Below, in pieces: positions 24,143 through 35,165 of a DNA stretch of 64,000 nucleotides. Source of the stretch: Umbelopsis ramanniana AG (Eukaryota > Mucoromycota > Umbelopsidomycetes > Umbelopsidales > Umbelopsidaceae). The DNA lies in contig NW_026252092.1 in the NCBI RefSeq assembly GCF_025399195.1, forward strand, positions 434,001 to 498,000, given 5' to 3'. The number at the start of each line of letters is the position of its first letter. Position 1 is the first letter of the stretch. Made by a program: the position numbers and the translations under genes. The notes beneath the pieces were generated by a model that was not told the DNA's origin, made no database searches, and worked only from the letters and a program-made list of their open reading frames with translations.

Positions 24143-25711
24143 ATGGTCATGGCTTCGTATGAGCACCTCTTTAACAAATTAGAGGACCAGTTTCTCTTGA
24201 CCAAGGAGCAAATGGCTCCTATTATCAAGGGCTTTATATCAGAGTACCAATCCGGCCTTAAAACCCCATCCAAGGGCATTGCCTCCATGATTCCATCCTA
24301 TGTCACCTCTTTGCCTACTGGTAATGAGACCGGTACCTTCCTTTCCCTGGATTTAGGAGGTACCAATCTTCGTGTGAACGCTGTTCAGCTCCTTGGAGAT
24401 GGTCAGGTTAACATTGTCGAGAACAAGCGTTTGGCCACTGAGGACCTCAAGTCAGGATCTGGAGACGCTTTCTTTGACTGGATCGCAGACACTATTCAAG
24501 AACTCATTACTGTAAAGGCAAAGCACTTGTTCAAGCCTGAGCAAGTGAATGGTCAGGATACCCTCTCACTTGGTGTCTGCTGGAGTTTTCCTATCGAGTA
24601 AGTGACATGTTCGACATTCTTGCCATCGCCCGCGGGTGGGGCCCATTGAGATCCTTTCCGCAAATTCCTCCCATGTTAACATCATCTCTTGTAGTCAAAC
24701 TACTTTGAATAGAGGAACAGTTTTACGTATGGGTAAAGGCTTCACGATGCCAAACGTTCAAGGCCGTGATTTGTCGGATATGTTCCATGAAGCTTTCAAT
24801 CGAAAGGTAAGGCCATCGTGTACCATGGAGCAGAAACGATAGATCATGATCATTTACCCTATCTTAATTTGCCCTACTAGAATCTTAACGTCCGCGTCGG
24901 TGCGCTGTTGAATGATACTGTTGGAACATTGGTAGCTCACGCCTATAGCAACCCTCGTTCTCGTATTGGGTTTATCTATGCTACTGGATGCAACGCTGCG
25001 TACCCCGAGAAGGTTTCCAACATTGGCAAGTGGGATGAGTCCCAACGCTCTCAATTCAATCCTGATGATGAAATGCTCATTAACACCGAGATCGATATCT
25101 TTGGCAACGATACCTATTTGCCACGAACCAAATATGACCATCAGCTGGACAAGAATCATACGCAACCCGACTTTCAGCCATGGGAAAAAATGATGTCAGG
25201 AGCATACCTTGGCGAGTTGACTCGATTGGTAGCCATGGATTTCATTCAACAAGGTGCCCTATTTGATGGAGAGGTTCCAGCAGGCTGGGATACTCCTTGG
25301 AGCTTCCAAACTGCCATGATGAGTTCCATTGAAAGAGATAACACCGCATCACGTGATGCGTCTGTCAAGATTCTGGAATCCGTCTACTCCTTTTCTACTA
25401 GACCTTCCAAGGACGATATCCAAGCCCTTACTCGTATCTGCCGTATCGTGGCTACCCGCGGTGCCATCATGGTAGCCGTTGCTATTGCATCCATGATTGA
25501 AAAACAGCAACTGCATATCGTTGACAGCAACGAAATCGTCATTGGTGTGAATGGCTCAACTTATGAATACTATCCTTACATGGATGTACGCGTAAAGAAG
25601 GCTCTCCGTACCTGGTTTGGAGCTGAGGTTTCCGATCGCATTCTCTTAGAAATTGCTCGTGACGGAGGTAGCATTGGCGGTGCCCTTGTTGCCATGTTGG
25701 CAGCCGAATAG
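24143..25711 (+). CDS. Hexokinase-family sugar kinase, possibly N-acetylglucosamine kinase
   Basis: Three exons (24143-24597, 24695-24806, 24881-25711) encode 465 residues. The phosphate-1 motif FLSLDLGGTNLRV is intact, as are the sugar-binding segment SFPIDQTTLNRG, the catalytic Asp in LLNDTVGTLVAH, IYATGCNAAY, INTEIDIFG and EKMMSGAYLGEL. The usual WTKGF is RMGKGF, and GxTFSFP is GVCWSFP. These departures from typical hexokinase I/II and glucokinase hint at another sugar. Next to glucosamine-6-phosphate deaminase, a GlcNAc kinase (Candida HXK1/NAG5-like) is the attractive reading, but an ordinary glucokinase or a regulatory hexokinase cannot be excluded. There are two in-frame ATGs at the start (24143, 24149). 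Confidence 0.88.
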
Positions 25712-26275
25712 ATTCTCACCCCCGTCACTGTCGAGTGCAACCTTTGAAAAGCATTTTTTTTCGTTTACCACCTAGAGGAACATAGTCTCTTAGAGCGCTT
25801 CTGTTTTTGTTTTTTAATTTGCTTTTTTCATATTCTACCTCTTGTACCATATCTTTAAATTTTCAAATATATCTGATCTACCGATTTTTGGTTTAACGTC
25901 TGCGATTTCTCCAGTAACTGATGATTTTCGCTTATAAGAACCATGCAAGCTTTTGTTCGTGATAAAGCTATATGTAATACATCCTTGCGATCAAGAACAA
26001 TGGTGCTTCGTGAAAAAAATTCAGAACATAAGACCACCTCAAATCGAAATATCAGAACCCTCACGTCCTTCTAACCACATCTTTTACTTATGAGTGGTAT
26101 TAGTAGACTTTATCAGTATGCCATATTGTTTTGCACATCGTACGCAAAGTCTTTGTTCTTGTTATGTTGGTTTGAATGCTTCATCCAAATTGCCTGGCCA
26201 AATTTCAATCTCAGTAGGTACTTCAAAAGTGCTGCCTCACAATTTTGGCTTGCGTCCACGTAATTCCTTTCCAGC
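25712..26275. other. Intergenic stretch, kinase 3' end and PAC2 promoter
   Basis: 564 bases of AT-rich sequence with T tracts. I see no gene or RNA; short ORFs on either strand lack support. Confidence 0.45.
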
Positions 26276-27414
26276 ATGAATACATTTGTCCCGGTACCTG
26301 GCTTTAATCCTTCACAGCTTAAGGGCACCACCTTAATCATAGTATGATATCGTTCTTTCAATACCCTCACTACTATCTATTCAATACTGACTTGTTGATT
26401 CACTAGCCCACGGTGTCGATCGCTAATGTTCCTCAGCTCACTGTCGATCTATATGTCAGCTCGCTCAAGTTGGAGCGCGTTGGCTTCTTGGAGGACCATT
26501 CCGTCATGCCAGTTGCTGGCGTTTTTGAAGTGAATCCTGATATGGGTATTACGGTCGCCCTAGAAGGTAATTCATTGTTAACATTGTATTTATCACAGCC
26601 CTCGTTATTGACATGTTTAAAAGTATATCAAACAAAGGATCGCCAATTCACATTTGTCCAGCAACGGACCCCTATATTCAAGGTCAGAACGAGAGCTTTT
26701 CATTTTAACTACAATAGAGGGAAAATGTCCTTTAACAACCGAGATTCATTAGGGTAAACGCCAAGTGTTTCTCTCCAATTTGGAGGCGTTTATAGTCGCC
26801 TCAGGGTTTGCAAAGACGTTGATCATGACCAGCACAGACGCTTCTCGGCGGGTGGATGTCCAAATGACGGGTGTACCCTTCCGTCTATTTGCACCTGAGG
26901 ACTCGTTTGTTAGCGAACGTGCAGCTGAGCTCAATCTCCCTATGCTCGAATTATTACCTGAGGAAGATGGCGATCATCGAGATCAAAACAAAGGGGACAG
27001 TGATATTCCAACCATGCATGGTTCGGGCGTTGCGAAGAAATTATTTGCTAGATTGAGATCAAAACACCCTGTAGCCATCCTCATCATGTTTGCCCTTGAA
27101 GGAGGTGAGAATATGACACATTGTACTTGTCACGATTGGATCTGAAAAACTCACTGTACCAAATGTTTTTTTTTTTTTTTTCTCGCGCCTAGACAATCTG
27201 CAGGACACCATACAATATGCAAACTGCTTAGACTCGCTTATGCGTATCGTTAGCGTCTCACCAGGTAAGGGTTTCTTTGCAATGTTGGCTACATGCAACC
27301 TAGCTCAAACATCGTACTCACGTGGCTTTGACAGATTCCAACTTCTCTTGGACTCCCCCAGCTAGCTGGCAAGGACTGTTTGGTGCTCCGTACGATCCTG
27401 AATTGTACCAGTAA
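26276..27414 (+). CDS. Proteasome assembly chaperone 2 (PAC2/PSMG2, Add66)
   Basis: Six exons (26276-26341, 26407-26566, 26624-26682, 26753-27104, 27193-27264, 27335-27414) encode 262 residues; human PSMG2 has 264. Landmarks are FNPSQLKGTTLIIPTVSIAN at the N-terminus, LKLERVGFLEDHSVMPVAG, RQFTFVQQRTPI, FAKTLIMTSTDASRR, HGSGVAKKLF and FALEGDNLQDT. The end is the characteristic PPASWQGLFG. With PAC1, the family forms a heterodimer that orders alpha subunits of the 20S proteasome. Intron 4 contains a run of about 18 T bases just before its acceptor (27165-27192). Identity rests on positional matches across the whole length. Confidence 0.92.
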
Positions 27415-27676
27415 ACTATACAGAGAAATCATACTTTGCTTTATAATGTCCATATAATATAGCCTACACCGGTCCTGTTACATCAACTCTTCTGAGTTCG
27501 TCACAAAAATAAATTGCATGTATCATTCCTTTTTCTCATTGTACACCATTATGTGCATTGTCTGCTGTCACTAGTAGGATTTCGTTTTAATATAATGCAG
27601 GGGAACCAATGTTTATAAGAAAAGGGAAGGAAAACATTTAAGGGTGGGGAATAATTTTGCTTTCGATATATGGGAT

Positions 27677-29004
27677 TTAAAAAGTTTCATCTTCAGAATC
27701 GCCAACAGGCATAGAGCCAGCAGCTAGGTCTTGTTCTTCACCTTCGGGAGGAACCTCAAAGCCTTCCTCGGTATTATACAGAATAGCTTGGATATCCTTC
27801 AAGACACTAGGGTCCTCCTGCGGTTCTTCCATGGCAGCATTAGTCTCCAATTGCTCCTGAATCAAAATTTCAATATCTCGCAATTTTCCAAAGTAGAAAT
27901 CGCGCTCCTTCTCCAATCCGTCGACAGTGACCTTCAATTCGGCGATCTGCTTGTTCAAGTCGATGATCATGGCAGCTGAGTGGTTATCGAGGACGTTGGC
28001 ACTGGCGCTGCTGGATGATTGACGGCCAGTGGACGACATTCTTCCTGAAGCGGTACGGCTTGCACTTCGGCCTATATACGTCACCGAGGTGGGGTCAGAT
28101 AACGTACGTACATTACCATTGTAACAAAAAAGAGAGATTGACATACCAGCAGCAGTACTGACAGGGGGTCTTCGAGTTCCAGTAGCAGTGGGTGCTCGAG
28201 ATGTGGCGCCACCAGCACGGCCTTTGCGGCGTGCCAATGCATCGTACGCACCACCAGGGAAGTTGGCATCCCAAAAGCGCTTAACCCACTGCATAAACTC
28301 CAAATTGTCTTGGAACTTGCACTTCATCAAGCGATCAACCGGTATTATCTAAAAATAAGAGACATAGTCAGCCTTCTGACGACAATCTTGTCTATGTGCC
28401 ATTTATCGAGTCTAATCACCTTATCAATCCTAAAATCAGAGAGTAGAAACATGTAAGTCTATTTGCACGCAACATAGAATGAATGTAATGGTACGTACTT
28501 GTGCTTATCAAAGGTGTGTTGGAGCACCTTGTAATTGGACACGTATTCGTATTCTTGCTTGGTATCGAATTTGACCTTGGTCATACCAACATCAGCTGTA
28601 AATCGTGTCTTTGCTTAGTAACAGGTTCAGCAAACTCATTACAGTGATTAAGAACACTATTTACCAAAGATGGAGTCCATGATCTGGCAGTAAGCCGCAC
28701 CTGGATAAAACACAGTAATGGTTAGAATCGGGCTCTATCACTGATGCATACGAGATAGATCTTGAGTATGGCCAGCGTGATTCCAAGGTTTCAGAGGACA
28801 GAGTACTCAAGTCGCGTTGCTCTCTCAGCATCTTCGTCCAGCTCTCAGTGTTTCGGCTTTTTCGTCGAAGCCATGGACTTTTTCCAGACGTTTCGAAAAA
28901 ATGAGTGCTCATCACGTACCTGATCCTGCTTGCTCGATCTTGGTGTAGTTCAACTGAAGGAGGTCATTGAGCCACGCCAATAACTCGGTTCTAGATTCAC
29001 CCAT
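27677..29004 (-). CDS. MAL3: EB1-family microtubule plus-end-binding protein (Mal3/Bim1)
   Basis: Six exons (28920-29004, 28665-28700, 28499-28595, 28420-28429, 28147-28348, 27677-28071) encode 274 residues. The N-terminal calponin-homology domain is nearly invariant: [60 protein letters not shown] Ser/Thr/Arg-rich basic linker (residues ~125-180) is followed by a coiled-coil EBH domain with [17 protein letters not shown] at ~205-221. The protein ends acidic with GDSEDETF, a variant of the EEY/F tail that binds CAP-Gly domains. The family tracks growing microtubule ends and recruits other factors. A 10-nt and a 36-nt exon lie in the CH domain. Confidence 0.95.
28420..28429 (-). other. 10-nt internal microexon of the EB1 gene
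   Basis: The minus-strand bases GATTGATAAG lie between an acceptor (GATTTTAG) and a donor (GTGATTAG). They complete K and add I-D-K of the conserved HKIDKIIPVDRL. Without it the frame is lost in the middle of the CH domain. Confidence 0.88.
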
Positions 29005-29637
29005 CTATAGATATTATTATAAAATAACCTGTGCCGTCGCCAAAACGACACCTGCACCTTAAATATAGCTTATGGGATGATACGTCACCCCAAAACGGTA
29101 ATTCGCATCGTGGGTCAGCCTTCCTGTTCACGTCCAAAATTCCACTTGGTGGATGTTGGCTTGTGTACTTTGAAAAGAACCAACTCTATCGTGACTTCTT
29201 TGTTCTTCCATTTCATTTTGTCGATTGTCGTCTACTTTAGGTATGCCAGACGTCGTCTCTGTGCATAGTGGTTCTTCGCGCTGTTTCAAAAACGAAATGT
29301 TGATGGCTGGTATTGGTACTTGCAAACATGTCACAAGGTATGGCTGGAGAGACAACAGCATTAAAACCTCGAGAACATTTTTCATTGCAATCTCTTACAT
29401 TCTGAGCTCGCGGTTCAACACATGGTGTCGGGGGGTTAGCGATCCAACGATAGGCCCTGCCGGTGATCCTCCTCTGCTCAAAACGTAAGCCTTCAGGTGG
29501 CTGCTGATTTTCATTGTCTCCTAGGTGCTGTCTTTGTAAGATTTGCAGAAAAAAATCCAGGTACCCATTTGAAGATAAACTGTTTGAGCTCTAAATCAAA
29601 TATATATATTCTTGAATACACATTATATACAACATGT
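29005..29637. other. Intergenic stretch upstream of EB1
   Basis: 633 bases between EB1 and the esterase gene, containing the EB1 promoter. An ATG-initiated frame of about 81 codons (29243-29488, +) is open but resembles nothing known and is probably chance. Confidence 0.4.
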
Positions 29638-30869
29638 CTATATGAACAAATGGGTATGAATGGCCACTAATGCTGTTAAACACGACATGAGTAGCATCCA
29701 GTAGTCTATTGAAAATCGTCCAGGTACGCCCTGAGAAATTGGGAGGGCCGTCCGGTTCACCTGATATTGATTTTGAACGTTATTGCCTTGTATACCAAAA
29801 GGACGAAGAGTGATAATACTGTTTGCTATTATCCTATGCATTGCTAAAAACAAAATGTAAATAACAGACGACAATCATTGACTGGTTTATATAATAACAA
29901 TGCTTTTTACCTGATGTAACATGTGTACCATCCCACCAAAGAAATTTTGTTGCGCCTTCTATGCCACCAACGTTCTCAGGACAATATGTTAAATTGGTAC
30001 AAGCATATTTGTTCCAATAGTCAGTGATATCGTCGAAGCCATATGCGGTGGGGTTTGCCAGAACAGTCTTAAATAAGTCATATGTGTCAAAAAATACAAG
30101 ACTGGCTGTTCCTCCGAGATTATGCACCGAAGCGTTCAGAAGCTGGTTATAATTGGCAATCCAGTCCGCCTTTGCATCTTGATAATTTTGTATGGCTGTT
30201 TTAGCGAAGGGAGAGTATTGCATAGGTGGAATGTTGAATATAAGGAATTCTTGCGCTCCATATGCCTGCTCTAGCTTTTTCATCTGTTGGGATACGCAGT
30301 TTGCCACAGCTTGGGTATTGCTCACTAAAATAGACGTAGAGTTAGTATGCGCTAATATGTACAAATATGGTCTACGGGCAGCGGGAAAACTAAAGGGATA
30401 TTGAAAAATTAGCAAGGGACCAACTTTACCATTAAATAAATTGGCATCGTTGATTCCAATGAAAATGGCGTACACGGATTCCGAGGCATTAATGTTCTTG
30501 CCCTCGCCCCTCGAAATGTAATCAGCTACTTGTTGACTGACACTGACAGCGTCGACGTATTGTTCTATGTGGTTGTCGCACGTGGCTCCTCCGTAGGCAA
30601 AGTCATAGAGCGACGCATTCCAAGAGTAGGCGAGATCTTGAGCCCAGTTGGCATTGTCAGTGTAAATGCCGTTATTGCCAATATCTGTCAAAAAGCAAGT
30701 GGTGAGGATAAGGTCAGTTTCTCAAATTTTCCTGTCATTTTTGCCTTTTACGGGAGTTATGCCAACAGAGTCTCAGTGCGTACGTACCTGAATACGAATC
30801 CCCAAATACAACTAGGTTTCGTATAGCGCCAACCAAAGGTGCTAACAGGATAGTACCTAGGAGGAACAT
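29638..30869 (-). CDS. Secreted GDSL (SGNH) esterase/lipase
   Basis: Four exons (30788-30869, 30430-30684, 29911-30324, 29638-29843) encode 318 residues. A short hydrophobic signal peptide (MFLLGTILLAPLVGA) runs directly into block I, NLVVFGDSYSDIGNNG, with the catalytic Ser. YDFAYGGATC, block III FIGINDANLF (Asn of the oxyanion hole) and block V WWDGTHVTS (catalytic Asp and His) follow. The C-terminal ~22 residues are hydrophobic (WMLLMSCLTALVAI), suggesting a GPI-anchor signal or membrane tail. Carbohydrate-esterase family 16-type acetylesterases and fungal lipases share this layout; the substrate is not predictable. The intron at 30325-30429 is a multiple of three with no stop, so its retention would add 35 residues. 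Confidence 0.9.
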
Positions 30870-31327
30870 ATAAAAGTTGTAGAAGAGTTACAAGTTACTT
30901 AAACAGACAATATCTCGGCATCATAAATTGTATCTATGACGGAGACCGAAATGGTCAATAATGATGGCATGAACAGCGGCGTTTAAACAGATTAGCGTTC
31001 ACTTGGATCAGCAATCGCCGAAACAGAGGGCGTACTGGAAGCTCTACAAAAGTTGGTTTTGACAAAAAGGAAGAGAAGATGTTATAGGCGGTTAAGAAAT
31101 GAGCAATGTCCAATAGGTCCTCTGTCAAAGTGGATTAGCTGTATCGGGCACAATGAAGCAACGGAATATCAAAAATCAGCTCTGTAAAGAAATCCTGGAA
31201 TCCATTCAGTGAAATTGAGCAAAACCATAAGAACGTCGAAATTTTTTTATTTTTTTTTACTGCCCATTCCCATTTTCATCAGTTGTCTGTTCATTCTGAT
31301 TAGCTTTTAGCTACACTAAATCATGCG
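30870..31327. promoter_or_regulatory. Divergent intergenic region, esterase / metallophosphatase
   Basis: 458 bases between opposed start codons. A T-rich tract of about 20 bases (31242-31259) lies ~70 nt before the metallophosphatase ATG. No gene or clear operator is seen. Confidence 0.45.
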
Positions 31328-32935
31328 ATGAATCACTACGAACCTTATTCCTCTGTTTCCTTTCATCACAAACTTGCCACCTCGCCTCATCCATCAACAG
31401 CCCATGATCGATTCGCCCATGACTTTACCCTCTTAAAAGGCAACAAGCATGTCACATCAAGGCGATGTGGCCGTCACATTTTCTCTCGAAGACGCTTGAG
31501 ACTAAAACTCACCATTGCAATTATCATATTCCTATTTCTATTCCTCTTTATGTTCGATTTCATTCAACTATATATCACCTTTGCTCGTTTCAAGTTACGA
31601 AACTCATTGTACGACAGCGGCTGGATGTCATGTAATTCTATTCGCAAAGAACCCACTCTCTTTGTTATTGATACACGCCACGTTCAAGTGGTATGGGAGG
31701 CGAATTGTGGTTTCGAAGATCAAGACTTATTGGTTACATGGCGAGTCTCTGATAACCCGCTAGACCCTGAATTCGATGAATACGGTATCACCAAGACGAT
31801 CGTTCCCACTGTTCTAGACGAACATCACAAGATCTACAAAGCCATATTGGGCCCATTGCCTATTACTGCCAACTATACCTACAGTATATTATCCTCTCCA
31901 CAAACCCCGCCTCATAGGCGACGCCTACTTGCACAATACAAGTTCCCCTGGCATTCAAAAGCTGACCATGCTCCAACGGCAAAGAACCCAATTCGCTTTG
32001 TAGGTATCGCTGACAATCAATTTGGACTCAAGACGTTCACCAAGGTTATTCGAGTCATCGGCCATCGAGGACCATTTGATTATGTGATTCATGCAGGGGA
32101 TGCTGTTCAAAACTACCCATCGCTTCAGCAATGGCAAACCGATTTCTTCGATCCCCTTACTAAATACAGTTTGGCTCAAACTACGCCCATCATCTACGCA
32201 CATGGAAACCATGACCATGACGAGTCACTGGAATACCATTATACTCGCCACGATAACAAGCAACATTTCCCTTGGTTTTCCTACACCATTGCGTCGGGAG
32301 CAGTCAAAGTGATTGTGTTGGATAGTAATCTGGATTATCTGGATCAGGATAATTGGCTTAAGGCGGAATTGGAATCCGAAGAATCAAGACTTGCCAAATT
32401 TCGAATTGTCGTTGTACATATACCGCCTTTCATGGAATTTTGGGATCCAATTCCGTGGAACCAAGGAGAAAGCGAGTGGGGCCGATTTGTTCGTGACCGC
32501 TTTGTACCACTCTTCGAACAGTATGGTGTTGATCTCGTAATATCTGGCCATCAACATAACTACGAACGAGGAGAACGGAATGGCGTTATGTACAGCATCA
32601 TTGGAGGCGCAGGCGGTGACCTTGACTACGACAGAGTGGATGACTGGAATATGTATCAAAGAACGGAAATCAACTTCCACTTTGTCACTATTGACATCTT
32701 TCAACTGGATGAAACGTACTGGGAACTCAAATGGGAGATGCTTGATGTCAACGGTAAATCACTTGACTCCACATCCCTACTATCAAAGCCGCCATTGGAT
32801 CCCATTGTTGCCCCGCCACCGTCATCCTTACTAGACGAGCCAAGGCAGCCGCAGTTGGATGAAAACATAAATCACGCCTGGGACATAACAGCCGACTTGG
32901 GTTGGGACTTGGAATTGGCTGCTGAAAATGAATAA
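31328..32935 (+). CDS. Membrane-anchored calcineurin-like metallophosphoesterase
   Basis: A single intronless frame of 535 codons. A basic cytosolic N-terminus (RRRLRLK) precedes one strong membrane segment at residues ~62-86 (AIIIFLFLFLFMF), giving a type II topology with the enzyme in the lumen or outside. A fibronectin-like region (residues ~105-205) resembles the N-terminal part of purple-acid-type phosphatases. The metallophosphatase motifs follow: GIADNQFG, HAGDAVQNY, AHGNHDHDE, VVVHIPP and SGHQHNYERG. Motif I has Gln where many enzymes have His (DxH), and motif II lacks the Tyr that gives true purple acid phosphatases their colour. The C-terminal tail is Pro/Asp-rich. The substrate is unknown. 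Absence of introns is notable beside intron-dense neighbours. Confidence 0.9.
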   Translation: MNHYEPYSSVSFHHKLATSPHPSTAHDRFAHDFTLLKGNKHVTSRRCGRHIFSRRRLRLKLTIAIIIFLFLFLFMFDFIQLYITFARFKLRNSLYDSGWMSCNSIRKEPTLFVIDTRHVQVVWEANCGFEDQDLLVTWRVSDNPLDPEFDEYGITKTIVPTVLDEHHKIYKAILGPLPITANYTYSILSSPQTPPHRRRLLAQYKFPWHSKADHAPTAKNPIRFVGIADNQFGLKTFTKVIRVIGHRGPFDYVIHAGDAVQNYPSLQQWQTDFFDPLTKYSLAQTTPIIYAHGNHDHDESLEYHYTRHDNKQHFPWFSYTIASGAVKVIVLDSNLDYLDQDNWLKAELESEESRLAKFRIVVVHIPPFMEFWDPIPWNQGESEWGRFVRDRFVPLFEQYGVDLVISGHQHNYERGERNGVMYSIIGGAGGDLDYDRVDDWNMYQRTEINFHFVTIDIFQLDETYWELKWEMLDVNGKSLDSTSLLSKPPLDPIVAPPPSSLLDEPRQPQLDENINHAWDITADLGWDLELAAENE

Positions 32936-33120
32936 CTCCCATTTCATTTCAATTGTAGGCTCATTCATGTAAGAAGAAGAAGACATACCTAATAAATGTT
33001 CAACAGTCTCCCATTTTAGGGATCACAAAAACTCAAATAAAAACCACCATAATATTTTTCTGTTAAAATGCGCAGTAGACGTCTTGGCTGTCCTACATCT
33101 CCTTGTTCCTCTCCACCTCA

Positions 33121-35165
33121 ATGGTAGTTACTCAACCCCACGACAGTCAACTGAAAGTTCTCTGTGAAGTGATCAAAAAGATCCCTCGCGACCAAGCGAG
33201 TCGTCTTCTGGCTAAAGCCCGAGGACTCGACATTGTGGAAGTCGCCTGGGAAGACACGGCCAGGACGAAGAATTCGGTATATGGCCCCAATATATCTGAT
33301 TTGACCTTGCTGGTGGCCGAAGTACGCATGCCACTATTTCGGCATCCCAACTTTGCCGATTACTCTTGGGACGTTCCTATGGACAAAGTAAGTAACCCTC
33401 ATTGCTTATGTTATGGCTTCCTACGCTAGTTGGAACGAGCATCTGGAGGCGATTAGCTCCGCAGTTAAAACTAATGTTTACTGACTCTCAATTCAATGTG
33501 TTTTAGATCCCGCTTGTGGTTGGTAACGAAAATGGCACCACTCTCAAATCAGTTTCTTTAGCCAACTACTTGAATGATATTTCAAAGTATACGGGACTGA
33601 AGAAATCACTGTACTGTCCGAAGCGAGACTCTCACGCCTTGGTTTCCGCTCAAAGCTGCTTTTTGCCTGTACCTCCTAAGCAAACCCCTGCTGTCTACTT
33701 TGGAGCCACTCCACCGATTCAGGATCCTACCAAGTTCTATGTTAGTATTTACAATTATCAATCGACAACAACCCATTCAGCTGTTCTCGCCATTGTAGCC
33801 ACCAGCAAAGGTACCAGTGCTCAGCTCTTACTGAAGACTCAGAATGGCGTATTTGCTGGACAAAAACTTTACTTTAACAGCAACGGTTCTAAACACGCAT
33901 TCTTGGCTCAAAGACTGACATACGACAGAATTCTGCGTGGAGAGAAAGATCTTACAAAGCCTATGACCGCTGAAGAAAGGCAAAATAATGCCATTGTTGT
34001 CATACAGGTACCACTGAAGATGTCTGATAATCTACGGTCTTCCCATTTGCTCTCTTCTGCCTCATTCGGATCGTCTGGGCCAAAAAGTTCTACTACCTCA
34101 TTCGGAGTGTTTGGGCCGACAAATTCTACTCAACCTCCAATCTACGGACCCCAACATAATTCCCCAAATTGTTTTAAAGAAGCATCTCCTTTCGCTGCCT
34201 TTGGGCAAACCAATACATCATACCAACCCCCACAACAAATCGCTCCGAATAGCCCGTACCCAACCTATCCTGCTAGCCCCATGGCGCCATTGAGTTCGCC
34301 TGCATTTCAACCTTTTGGGTCAAAAAGCAGTTTCAGCCCTTCAAAAAGCTCATTTGGCTTTGGTGCAACACATCCTCCTAAAGTCTCATTCGGCTTTGGT
34401 GCGACACAAAATCAGCAAATAAGCCTACCAAGGGTACAGAATCCGCCTCCTGTAGACATTGAGAATGCTATCATTTCATTAGCTGAGAGTGAAGGGAAAT
34501 TCCCAAGTTTAGAGGGAAAACCTTTGGAGCGAGATGAAAGGTACCCTGTTCGTGTCACGATTCAGTGGTATAAGGTCACCAGCTCCGGAAATGTCAGCAC
34601 CGAAGTTGTCGACGAAATCCACCAGCAAATGCAGGTAGCAAAATCGCAAGCTGACTTTTGGGGAAGCTTGGTAGTGGACAAGGCAAGTTGGGAAGTGCAG
34701 AACAATCGTCCTACAGAGATCATGCCGACCTCTCCACACCCTATTGTAGGAAAACACCCCGATACAGTATGCGACATTTGTCATGTCAACTTTAAAGACA
34801 ATGAAATCCGCTATCGATGCATGTATTGTCCAGATTGGGATGTTTGCCAAAAGTGCTTCCCCTCTCACAGTCACCCTTCGAAACACCTGCTAGCAGCCGT
34901 AAAAGATTCAACATCACCTGATATTCAGAACAACGTTCGCGTAGCCAACAGAACCAATTTAGTACACAATGTGCAATGCTCAACTTGTCGCTTTGCCATT
35001 GTGGGCGCTCGCTACGTTTGTGCAGTTTGTAACGAAGGAGTGCCTGGAAAAGCTGCCATCAACCTGTGTGAAAGCTGTGCTGACAATAGTAGCCACGCTG
35101 AAAACAGACATCCGCTTATTCGTGTTTGGCACTCTGAGGATCTGAAGCAGATTGGCCTCGAGTAA
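33121..35165 (+). CDS. ZZ-type zinc-finger protein with FG-repeat-like middle
   Basis: Two exons (33121-33387, 33507-35165) give 641 residues. The first ~290 residues are globular, unassigned sequence. Residues ~300-445 are low complexity with many Phe-Gly pairs (SFGSSG, VFGP, AAFGQT, PFGSKSS, SFGFGATH, SFGFGATQ), like nucleoporin FG repeats. Two zinc-binding modules follow. A classical ZZ finger (CDICHVNFKDNEIRYRC...DVCQKCFPSHSHPSKH) lies near residue 515, and a second CxxC-rich one (CSTCRF...CAVCNE...CESCADN...HAENRH) lies near 580. ZZ fingers bind N-terminal degrons, histone tails or SUMO/ubiquitin-like partners. A role in transport or selective autophagy is only a guess. The ATG at 33121 is the first in frame. 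Confidence 0.75.

Noticed and set aside
29243-29488. An 81-codon frame between EB1 and the esterase gene
   Set aside because: Composition is unremarkable, no motif or splice support, and it overlaps the EB1 promoter.
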